From Bacteroidaceae bacterium (GTDB lineage Bacteria > Bacteroidota > Bacteroidia > Bacteroidales > Bacteroidaceae): 64,000 bases of DNA. The stretch's first letter is position 1, and each line of letters starts with the position of its first letter. Location: positions 26,075 to 90,074 of the forward strand of contig JAGBKI010000066.1 of NCBI GenBank assembly GCA_017933995.1, read 5' to 3'. A program made the position numbers and the translations under genes. Positions 44,420 to 51,522 of the stretch are shown here, piece after piece. Under the pieces are notes generated by a model. It was not told the DNA's origin. It worked only from the letters and a program-made list of their open reading frames with translations, and made no database searches.

Positions 44420-45412
44420 TCACAGTTTGCCAAGTATGCGGTCCATCACCCAGTTGGCCGACGTGGCGCTCACGCTGTCGCAGGTGCAGATAGCGCGGCC
44501 CTGCAAGTGGCGCACCACCTGCTCGATGAGCGGCAGCTGGACGTATTGCGGGTTCTCGGGGCGGAACTCCTGACGCCCGTCAGCGTTGTGGAGTACAATG
44601 GGGTGGTAGTTGAAGACGCTGAAATGCAGGCTGCCGCTTTCGCCGGTGAGTTGTATGCAGTCCTCCTTAGCACTCTCGTGGCCCACGAAGCACCACGTGC
44701 CGCTGCCGGGCAGTCCGCACTGGAAGCGGAAACAGCCCGCCACGGTGTCCTCGCTGTCGTAGAGGCCGCGCCGGTTGGCAGTGAAGCCCTCGGCCTCGGT
44801 GATGGGGCCGAGCATCTGTTGCAGGAGGTCAATCTGATGGGGCGCGAGGTCATAGAAATAGCCGCCGCCCGCGATGTCGGGCAGCACGCGCCAGGGCAGG
44901 TTGGTTCGGTTGTAGTCGAGGTCGCGCGGCGGCACGCTGAAGCGTATCTGAACACCCATCACGCGCCCGATGGCCCCGGCGTCGAGCAACGCCTTCACCT
45001 TTTGGAAGTAGGGCAGCTGGCGGCGGTAGTAGGCCACAAAGCACGGCACGCCGGTCTTCTCGGCGATGCGGTTCACGCGGCAGCAGTCCTCGTAGCTCGC
45101 GGCCAGCGGTTTCTCGACGTAGACGGGCTTTTCGCTCTTCATGGCCATGATGGCGTAGGTGGCGTGCGTGCTGGGCGGCGTGGCGATGTAGACGGCGTTC
45201 ACGTCGGGGTCGTCGATGAGCAGTTGGGCGTCGTCGTAGTAGCGCGGGATGTTGTGGCGCTCGGCGTAGGAGCGCGCCTTGTCCTTGTTGCGGCTCATCA
45301 CGGCGACGATTTCCGAGCCTTCGACGAGGTTGAAGGCCGGGCCGCTCTTGCGCTCCGTCACTTCGCCGCAGCCGATGAAGCCCCAGCGGACGTTGGAAAG
45401 TAGGGTGGGCAT
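44420..45412 (-). CDS. Gfo/Idh/MocA-family NAD(P)-dependent oxidoreductase
   Basis: A 330-residue dehydrogenase. The Rossmann motif GFIGCGEVTE starts at about residue 11, YIATPPSTHA and the dinucleotide/substrate-binding VEKPLA follow, and the presumed catalytic pair is in YDLAPHQIDLL. It probably oxidises or reduces a sugar or cyclitol; the substrate is unknown. The longer frame upstream is the RapZ-C gene's shadow. ATG 45412 abuts a short-unit array. Confidence 0.9.
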   Translation of the reverse strand: MPTLLSNVRWGFIGCGEVTERKSGPAFNLVEGSEIVAVMSRNKDKARSYAERHNIPRYYDDAQLLIDDPDVNAVYIATPPSTHATYAIMAMKSEKPVYVEKPLAASYEDCCRVNRIAEKTGVPCFVAYYRRQLPYFQKVKALLDAGAIGRVMGVQIRFSVPPRDLDYNRTNLPWRVLPDIAGGGYFYDLAPHQIDLLQQMLGPITEAEGFTANRRGLYDSEDTVAGCFRFQCGLPGSGTWCFVGHESAKEDCIQLTGESGSLHFSVFNYHPIVLHNADGRQEFRPENPQYVQLPLIEQVVRHLQGRAICTCDSVSATSANWVMDRILGKL

Positions 45413-45413
45413 G

Positions 45414-45452
45414 AAGACTATAGAGACTTTAGAGACAATAGAGATTTTAGAG
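45414..45452 (-). repeat. Short-unit array E7 before the oxidoreductase start
   Basis: Minus-strand CTCTAAAAT, CTCTATTGT, CTCTAAAGT, CTCTATAGT: four 9-bp units ending one base before the ATG and overlapping the RapZ-C stop. There is no core or opposite arm. Confidence 0.75.
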
Positions 45453-45866
45453 GCTCTCGGCAATCCCTTGTTCGCGGTGCTCAAGCTCGACGCGCACGGG
45501 GTAGCGGGCGGCGAGGTGGCGGGCTGTGCGCTCGGCGCAGTAGACGCTGCGGTGCTGGCCGCCCGTGCAGCCGAAGCACACTTGCAGGTGGGTGAAGCCG
45601 CGCTCCAGGAAACGCTCCACGTGGTGTTCCACAAGCGGCAGTACATGGGCGAGGAACGCCGTGATTTCGCCGTCGTCCTCCAGGAACTTGATGACCGCCG
45701 CGTCGCGCCCCGTCTGGTGCTTATACTCCTCGTAGCGTCCGGGGTTGTGCGTGCTGCGGCAGTCGAAGACGTAGCCCCCGCCGTTGCCGCTGGGGTCTTG
45801 GGGTATTCCGCGCTTGAAACTGAAACTCACCACGCGGACGGTGAGCGTCGCTGTTGTGTTGTCCAT
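45447..45866 (-). CDS. RapZ C-terminal-domain protein
   Basis: A 139-residue stand-alone version of the C-terminal half of RapZ, the adaptor that in E. coli binds small RNAs and senses GlcN6P. It contains VFDCRSTHNPGRYEEYKHQTG (landmark near 33-53) and the strongly conserved FGCTGGQHRSVYCAE. The N-terminal P-loop domain of RapZ is missing. It starts five bases after a phosphotransferase gene; the two activities are combined in some Bacteroidota proteins as I recall, so they may work together. Confidence 0.87.
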   Translation of the reverse strand: MDNTTATLTVRVVSFSFKRGIPQDPSGNGGGYVFDCRSTHNPGRYEEYKHQTGRDAAVIKFLEDDGEITAFLAHVLPLVEHHVERFLERGFTHLQVCFGCTGGQHRSVYCAERTARHLAARYPVRVELEHREQGIAESL

Positions 45867-45871
45867 TGCGT

Positions 45872-46867
45872 TCAGTCGGCCTTGCACAGTCGGCGCAAGG
45901 TGGTTTCGAGATAGGGATAAGGGCGGCAGACACCCGCGTCGAGCAACTTGCCAAGGTTGGCCAGTGCGGCGGGGATGCTGTCGAGAAAATACTGCTTGCG
46001 CTCCACGATGCCGCGCAGGCCGTAGGCGCCGAGCACTTGCAACGTGCGCAGCAACACGAAGCCTTGCAGCCGCTCGCGAAAAGCGTCTTTCGACACGGGC
46101 TGTATCGCGGCAAGTTCGTCAAGATACGCCTCCACAAGACGCGCGCGCAGGTCGTCGGGATAGCGCGCCGAAGCCTGCCAGAGGAACGAGGCCACGTCGT
46201 ATTCCAGCGGGCCGAGCCGCCCGCCCTGAAAGTCGATGAAGCGCGGCGTGTCGTCCGGTGCGAGCATCACGTTGCGCGCCTGGAAGTCGCGGTAGAGGAA
46301 CGTGGCGGCGGGCGTGCCGCAAAGGTCAGCGGCCAAACGCAGCATATCGTCCTCCAGCCGCACCTCGTCCACGGGGATGTCCTGCGTGCGCAGGAACATG
46401 TACTTGAAGTAGTTGAGGTCGAACATCGCCGCGCGGGCGTCCATGCGGCGCGGGCTAAGCAGTTGCGTCTCGCCGATGCCCTGCGCGCCCTCGGTCTGCA
46501 AGTGGGCCAGTGCGCGCAGCGTGCGCTCCAAGAGCCGCTCCTCCCCCACTCCGTATATATATACGCGCGCGCGTGCCGGAGCCAGCGCGTCGTAGAGCGA
46601 GCGCGCGCCAAGGTCTTCCTGCAAATAGCGCAGGCCGTCGTCGCTCACAGCGTAGACCTCCGGCACGGCGATGCCGCGCGCACGGAAGTGGCGCGAAAGG
46701 TAGACGAAAGCGCGGTTCTCCTCCACCGACGTACCCACCACACCGACGCAGCCCACCGCACCTTCGAGGCGGAAATAGCGGCGGTTGCTGCCCGCCCCGG
46801 CCATCGGTGTGACGGACGTGGGCGGCGCGGCGAAGCGTTCACGATAGAGCGAAGCGAGGGTTTCCAT
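45872..46867 (-). CDS. Phosphotransferase-family (APH/choline-kinase-like) protein
   Basis: A 331-residue kinase-fold protein. GAGSNRRYFRLEG opens the small lobe, TFLYRDFQARNVML is the catalytic loop (Asp and Asn; His of the HxD motif is Tyr) and FIDFQGGRLGPLEYDVASFL holds the metal-binding Asp. The substrate may be a sugar: anomeric sugar kinases of this type (AmgK-like) belong to the same fold. It heads a minus-strand group with the RapZ-C and oxidoreductase genes. ATG 46867 follows a possible -7 box TATTTTTG at 46889-46896. Confidence 0.82.
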   Translation of the reverse strand: METLASLYRERFAAPPTSVTPMAGAGSNRRYFRLEGAVGCVGVVGTSVEENRAFVYLSRHFRARGIAVPEVYAVSDDGLRYLQEDLGARSLYDALAPARARVYIYGVGEERLLERTLRALAHLQTEGAQGIGETQLLSPRRMDARAAMFDLNYFKYMFLRTQDIPVDEVRLEDDMLRLAADLCGTPAATFLYRDFQARNVMLAPDDTPRFIDFQGGRLGPLEYDVASFLWQASARYPDDLRARLVEAYLDELAAIQPVSKDAFRERLQGFVLLRTLQVLGAYGLRGIVERKQYFLDSIPAALANLGKLLDAGVCRPYPYLETTLRRLCKAD

Positions 46868-47184
46868 TATTAACTGTGGATTTGCCCGCAAAAATACGCT
46901 TTTCCTACGATTTGCGCGCCCTGCCGCCCCGCAAGCACCCCGCAAAGGCGCATATTTTGACAGAAAAAGCACCGTCCGCAAACCCTGCCGCCCCGTCTCG
47001 CCATTCGCCCAACAGCCACAAGGCAACATCAGCCACGCAAATCCTCTTTATTCCCCAATAAATCCAAACCCTTCGCCACGCCTCCCCCAATAAGCTCCTA
47101 TAGAAGCCTACTTCGTTCTTGATAATTCCCACACAAATCTCACCCCTCCACACACAAATCTCAACCGCTCCCACACAATTCTGC

Positions 47185-47268
47185 AAATATAGCCTAAGTT
47201 TCTACAAACTAAGCCTTAATTTACACAAACTAAGCCTAAGTTTCGCCAAATTAAGCCTTAATTTGCAG
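47185..47268. repeat. Array of four 21-bp dyad units, copy A2
   Basis: Units begin at 47185, 47206, 47227 and 47248. Flanks CCCACACAATTCTGC (left) and GCAGATTTGTGTGGG (right) are near-perfect inverted copies of each other, so the array may be a bounded element. Confidence 0.9.
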
Positions 47269-47351
47269 ATTTGTGTGGGAACAATTTGGAATTGTGTGGT
47301 ATCTGTTGAAAATTGTGTGGGAACAGGCACGAATATTCGTGCAACTAACAA

Positions 47352-47437
47352 CACCGGCGGGGTTGAAGATATTAGGCCAGGGCAGCGCCCCGGTTATGCG
47401 GCCATACTAAAACCAACCCCAGCGGGGTTGCACAAAA
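47352..47437 (-). repeat. Multi-hairpin intergenic repeat, copy 2 (inverted)
   Basis: The reverse complement carries the same series as 4198-4297: GTGCAACCCCGCTGGGGTT, then CCGGGGCGCTGCCC, then a CCCCGCCGG end. It faces copy 3 across about 15 bp. Confidence 0.8.
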
Positions 47438-47449
47438 TGAATGTAGTAA

Positions 47450-47540
47450 GTCTTTGTGCAACCCCGCTGGGGTTGGAGATTTGATTGCACCCGAACCGGG
47501 GCGCTGCCCCGGCCTAACTTCTATTACCCCCGCTGGGGGG
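47450..47540 (+). repeat. Multi-hairpin intergenic repeat, copy 3
   Basis: TTTGTGCAACCCCGCTGGGG, CCGGGGCGCTGCCCCGG (47496-47512) and CTTCTATTACCCCCGCTGGG in the same order and spacing as copy 1. Confidence 0.85.
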
Positions 47541-47597
47541 AAGACACACAATGCCACTCCTTCTGTTCTTCTACAACAAACACCCATATACCTCCAA

Positions 47598-47640
47598 CGC
47601 ACAAAAAAGCCGCCCCGAAACGGGGCGGCTTTTTTGTGCG
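47598..47640. terminator. 20-bp perfect hairpin with T-run
   Basis: The arms 47598-47617 and 47621-47640 enclose AAA; the stem includes six A-T pairs at its base, so transcripts from either side would end in U. No gene reads into it from the left, so it may end transcripts of the repeat region or thymidine kinase read-through. Confidence 0.7.
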
Positions 47641-47734
47641 TTGTGTGGCAGAATGATGAGAGTGCGCTTTCGTACAGCAATCAAGTCTTACCCGGTGTGT
47701 GCGATATGCCGCAACCTAAACTCCGTTTACAGAA

Positions 47735-47758
47735 AAGCGCTTGCCGTAACAAGCGCTT
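47735..47758 (-). terminator. Thymidine kinase terminator
   Basis: AAGCGCTTG (47735-47743) pairs with CAAGCGCTT (47750-47758); TTTTCTG follows on the minus strand, 20 bp after the tdk stop. Confidence 0.8.
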
Positions 47759-47778
47759 CCACCGGGCGTGGTTGCCTA

Positions 47779-48363
47779 TCACGCCTTGCTTAGTTCCTCA
47801 TAGCAATGGCGGCATAGGGGTTCGTATTCCTGCGTTTCGCCGAGCATCACGCGGCGGTCATCGTCCACGATTCGGTGGGAAATATAGGCCAAGTCGCCGC
47901 AGCGCACACAGATAGCATGTACCTTGGTCACGTCCTCGGCAATGGCACAAAGGGCGGGCATGGGGCCGAAAGGCACTCCCTTGAAGTCCATGTCGAGGCC
48001 GGCAATGATGACGCGTTTTCCCCGGCATGCCAGTTCACGACACACGTCCACCAGTCCGTCGTCGAAGAACTGCGCCTCGTCGATTCCCACCACGTCGGCC
48101 TCATCTGTCATCAGCAGCAATGATGCCGAACTTTCGATGGGCGTAGAGGCGACGGCGTTGCTGTCGTGCGACACCACGTCCTCTTCACTGTAGCGCGTGT
48201 CTACGGCGGGCTTGTAAATCTCCACGCGCTGCTTGGCTATGCGCGCGCGCTTCAGGCGACGTATCAGCTCCTCGGTCTTTCCCGAGAACATCGAGCCGCA
48301 AATCACTTCGATACGTCCGCGTGTGAAGAGTTCGCGTCCGTGGTTTTCTTCGTACTTTTCCAT
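47779..48363 (-). CDS. tdk: Thymidine kinase
   Basis: A 194-residue type II thymidine kinase of the salvage pathway. Walker A GSMFSGKT is at about 23-30, the Walker B-like [10 protein letters not shown] follows, with the lasso and a zinc site formed by CVRCG and CRHC. Length and motifs are standard. A weak -7 box TACCTTCG lies at 48450-48457. Confidence 0.96.
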   Translation of the reverse strand: MEKYEENHGRELFTRGRIEVICGSMFSGKTEELIRRLKRARIAKQRVEIYKPAVDTRYSEEDVVSHDSNAVASTPIESSASLLLMTDEADVVGIDEAQFFDDGLVDVCRELACRGKRVIIAGLDMDFKGVPFGPMPALCAIAEDVTKVHAICVRCGDLAYISHRIVDDDRRVMLGETQEYEPLCRHCYEELSKA

Positions 48364-48523
48364 GGTTAGTAGTTATTGTGGTGCGCACTTGATGCACAAG
48401 ACTGCTGCGCGGCAGTGCGGTTTCTGTTATGTTTATCTCAAATCGGGGGCGAAGGTACGAATAAAAGAGCGCACCCCCTACCCTAATCGTCTCCCTTTTC
48501 TCGCAACCACCCGCCCCGCTTCA

Positions 48524-50125
48524 TTATAGGAGGCTTGCAGCCAGTGCCTCGGCGCAACGCTCGCCGTCGATGGCAGCGGAGACAATGCCGCCTGCATAGC
48601 CCGCTCCTTCGCCACAAGGATAAAGCCCGCATACAGCTATACTCTGCAAACTGTCGGCATGGCGCAGCAGACGCACGGGCGACGAGGTGCGCGTCTCGGC
48701 GGCCACGACAAGTGCCTCGGCGGTGAGGAAGCCGTGACTGCGTTTGCCAAAGAGGCGGAACGCCCCTTGTAGACGCTGCGTGACAAAGGGCGGCAGCCAG
48801 AAGTGGAGCGGCGAAGCCACCACGCCCGGTGCGTAGCTGCATTCGGGCAATGTGGCACCGAGCCGACTGTTCACAAAGTCCGTCATGCGCTGTGCGGGTG
48901 CGGTCTGTGTGCGCCCGCCCTGCATCCAGGCCATGCGCTCTGCGGCTTCTTGCAGTTTCAACATGCGCAAGGGGTCATCGGGCGTGGGAGCGTCCATGTC
49001 GCACGCTTGGAAGAAGTCGGAAAAGGATGCCGTCACGTCTTCGGGGCGCAACTCCACCACCATGCCGCTGTTGCTCCAGCGACCTGCGCGCGACGAGGGG
49101 CTCATGCCGTTCACTACGACCTGTTCCTGGGCTGTGGCGGCTGGCACGACAAAACCTCCAGGACACATGCAGAAGCTGTACACGCCGCGCCCGTCCTGCT
49201 GCGCCGTGAAACTGTATTCGGCGGCAGGCAGATAGCATCCGCGCCCTTCGGGATTGTGATACTGTATGCGGTCAATGAGTTCAGCGGGATGCTCCAAGCG
49301 CACGCCGACGGCAAGCCCCTTAGGCTCTACACCCAAATGGCGGGCGTGCAGATAGCGGTAAGTATCGCGCGCGCTGTGGCCAGTGGCCAGTATGACGGGG
49401 CCACGAAACTCCCGCCCGTCGCTTGTGACTGCGCCGACAACTTCCGCGCAATCGTCAGTGAAGAGCAACTCGTCCACACGCGCCCCAAAATGTACCTCGC
49501 CGCCGCAAACTATAATTTGGTTGCGCATCCGCTCAATCACAGCGGGCAGGCGGTCGGTGCCGATGTGGGGATGAGCGTCGATGAGGATGTCGGTGTCGGC
49601 ACCGTGCTGGCAGAAGACGCGCAGCACTTTGTCCACATTGCCGCGTTTCTTGCTCCGCGTGAAAAGTTTGCCGTCGCTGAACGCCCCGGCTCCGCCTTCG
49701 CCGAAAGAATAGTTGCTCTCGGCATCCACAAGGTGTTCACGCGATATGCGCGCCACGTCCTTGCGCCGTTCGTGTACGTCCTTTCCGCGTTCGAGCACCA
49801 CGGGGCGCACGCCCAGCTCGATGAGACGCAAGGCCGCAAAGAGTCCTGCCGGACCCGCCCCGACGACAATGGCTTGCGGAGCGCGTTCCACGTTGGCATA
49901 CTCCACCTGCTCGAATCGGGCTTGCGGCACTGGCTCGCCCACATAGGCCGTGAGCGTCAGGTTGATGTAAATGTTTCGCTGGCGGGCGTCTATGCTGCGA
50001 CGTGTCACACGCACGCCGTCCACAGCGGCGGCCTTCACGCCAAGTTCGCCCGCCACGGCCTGGCGCAGCGCGCGCTCGTTGGCCGCTACGTGTGGCGGCA
50101 GACGGAGTTGGAGGGTATGTTGCAT
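48524..50125 (-). CDS. FAD-dependent oxidoreductase (YtfP/HI0933-like 'NAD(FAD)-utilizing dehydrogenase')
   Basis: A 533-residue flavoprotein. A roughly 80-residue alpha/beta N-terminal domain comes before the FAD-binding GAGPAGLFAALRL (about 89-101); EGGAGAFSDGKLFTRS, CPGGFVVPAATA and the C-terminal GLYPCGEGAGYAGGIVSAA are conserved in this uncharacterised family. The substrate is unknown. The ATG at 50125 is preceded by the 16-bp AT-rich motif. Confidence 0.85.
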   Translation of the reverse strand: MQHTLQLRLPPHVAANERALRQAVAGELGVKAAAVDGVRVTRRSIDARQRNIYINLTLTAYVGEPVPQARFEQVEYANVERAPQAIVVGAGPAGLFAALRLIELGVRPVVLERGKDVHERRKDVARISREHLVDAESNYSFGEGGAGAFSDGKLFTRSKKRGNVDKVLRVFCQHGADTDILIDAHPHIGTDRLPAVIERMRNQIIVCGGEVHFGARVDELLFTDDCAEVVGAVTSDGREFRGPVILATGHSARDTYRYLHARHLGVEPKGLAVGVRLEHPAELIDRIQYHNPEGRGCYLPAAEYSFTAQQDGRGVYSFCMCPGGFVVPAATAQEQVVVNGMSPSSRAGRWSNSGMVVELRPEDVTASFSDFFQACDMDAPTPDDPLRMLKLQEAAERMAWMQGGRTQTAPAQRMTDFVNSRLGATLPECSYAPGVVASPLHFWLPPFVTQRLQGAFRLFGKRSHGFLTAEALVVAAETRTSSPVRLLRHADSLQSIAVCGLYPCGEGAGYAGGIVSAAIDGERCAEALAASLL

Positions 50126-50129
50126 CCTT

Positions 50130-50145
50130 TATATATATAATACGG
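50130..50145 (-). promoter_or_regulatory. AT-rich 16-bp motif before FAD oxidoreductase start
   Basis: CCGTATTATATATATA on the minus strand, four bases before the ATG. The surrounding CTATACCG prefix is shared with the copy at 3641. Position suggests a translation-initiation or promoter-proximal role, which is inference. Confidence 0.4.
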
Positions 50146-50201
50146 TATAGGCTTCTCCCGCAACGGGGAGTGTTCTGCCGGTTTGCCTTCCACTGCGTCC
50201 G

Positions 50202-51341
50202 CTATAGGGAAGGGGCTTTCAGCACACCGCGCGGCAACTGCATAGCGGCGCAGTGGATGCTGCCGTGCTGGAGGATGAGGGTGCGGGCGTCGATGCCCAC
50301 GAGGCTGTACTTGGGGTAAAGGCGTGCGAGCTGGCGGCGGGCTTGTTCGTCGAGGGCAGGGTGGCCGTAGGTGGGAAAAAGCACGGCGTCGTTGAGGACG
50401 AGGTAGTTGGCGTAGGTGGCTGGCAGACGCTGGCCGTCGTCGTCGCGGCAGACGGGAGCCATAGGCAGCGGCACAAGGGTGTAGGGGCGTCCGTCGGGCT
50501 GCTTGAAGGTGCGCAGTTGCTGCTCCATCTGTCGGAGGTCGTCGTAGTGTTCGTCGGCGGGGTCGTCGCAGCGGACGTAGGCTATCACACCGCCGGGGCA
50601 GAGGCGCGCCAGGGTGTCGATGTGTCCGTCGGTGTCGTCGCCCGCGAGGTGTCCGTGGTCGAGCCACAGGACGCGCTCGGTGCCGAAAAGTGAGGCAAGG
50701 CGTTCCTCGATGGCTTGGCGTGTGCGCCCCTCGCCGCGCGTGGGGGTGAGGAGGCACTGCGAGGTGGTGAGGATGGTGCCTTGTCCGTCGCTCTCTATGC
50801 TGCCTCCCTCCAGCACGAAGTCGAGGGCGTCAATATAGTGCCCATGCAGCACACCTGCGTCGTAGAGGCGGCGCGTGAGGGCGTTGTCGCGCGCGGCGGG
50901 GAACTTGCCGCCCCAGCCGTTGAAGCAGCAGTCCACGAGTTCGGTACCGCCGGTGCCGTAGGCGGTGAGCACACCATGGTCGCGCGTCCAGGTGTCGTCG
51001 GTGGGGGCGGGAAAAAAAGTAATGTTGTCCACAACACGCTTGGGCAACCTGGCGCGCAGCGTGGCCTCAAGAACCTTGGCATCGGGGTGTACGACGAGAA
51101 GCGGCTCGCGGAGGGCTATCTCGTAGGCGAGGCGTGTGTAGGTCTCAGTTATTTGCGGGAGTACGTCGGCCCAGTCCGTACCTTCGTGCGGCCAGGTGAG
51201 CCACACGCCGCTCTGCGGTGCCCACTCGGCGGGCAAGGCGCGACGCAGGCGGCGCTCCTGCGGCAACCCGCCGTCGGCGAGCAGCGTCTCGAAATCGGCG
51301 TCATGCTTGGGCGGCTTGGGGGGAAAGGCGATGAGGGACAC
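50202..51341 (-). CDS. Agmatine deiminase family protein (porphyromonas-type PAD fold)
   Basis: A 379-residue guanidine-modifying enzyme that would hydrolyse agmatine to N-carbamoylputrescine, a putrescine route. It has TWPHEGTDW, DTWTRDHG, LEGGSIESDG, the catalytic His in TDGHIDTLAR and the nucleophilic Cys in GSIHCAAMQLP. The last motif differs from the usual NIHCITQQ(Q)P, so substrate may vary. It starts at GTG 51341, just after the T-rich arm of element E8. Confidence 0.88.
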   Translation of the reverse strand: MSLIAFPPKPPKHDADFETLLADGGLPQERRLRRALPAEWAPQSGVWLTWPHEGTDWADVLPQITETYTRLAYEIALREPLLVVHPDAKVLEATLRARLPKRVVDNITFFPAPTDDTWTRDHGVLTAYGTGGTELVDCCFNGWGGKFPAARDNALTRRLYDAGVLHGHYIDALDFVLEGGSIESDGQGTILTTSQCLLTPTRGEGRTRQAIEERLASLFGTERVLWLDHGHLAGDDTDGHIDTLARLCPGGVIAYVRCDDPADEHYDDLRQMEQQLRTFKQPDGRPYTLVPLPMAPVCRDDDGQRLPATYANYLVLNDAVLFPTYGHPALDEQARRQLARLYPKYSLVGIDARTLILQHGSIHCAAMQLPRGVLKAPSL

Positions 51342-51351
51342 TCTTTCTTAG

Positions 51352-51515
51352 TGAAAAATTAAAAAGTAAAAGTTAAAAGTGGAGTTACTGTTTGCTGGAG
51401 AGTGGCCAGGGGGCGGCTGCACTACAGCTGCAAACACAACAACAGACGAGAAACTGGGAGGCTGGGCTTGTCACAGCATACTCAACTTTTACCTTTTACT
51501 TTTTAATTATTAACT
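51352..51515 (-). repeat. Heptad-armed intercistronic element E8
   Basis: The arms 51357-51385 and 51480-51508 pair over 27 of 29 bases. The core GGGCGGCTGC..CAGCTGCAAACACAAC (51411-51440) is the reverse complement of the core of E2, 40 kb away. It lies between the 5'-nucleotidase stop and the agmatine deiminase start. Confidence 0.88.
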
Positions 51516-51522
51516 AAACGAA

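Larger units (their letters stand above)
46868..47778. other. 900-bp gene-free, repeat-dense region
   Basis: No coding region is credible; frames on both strands are made of repeats. It holds a weak promoter for the phosphotransferase gene (46889-46896), the 21-bp array A2, two opposed copies of the multi-hairpin repeat, a 20-bp perfect hairpin and the thymidine kinase terminator. Confidence 0.75.

Noticed and set aside
47119-47484. Frames with LSLNLHK-like seven-residue repeats
   Set aside because: These are read through the 21-bp array, whose period is a multiple of three; the dyad symmetry and flanks explain it better. The same holds for 54546-55085 and for 47372-47915 in the multi-hairpin repeats.
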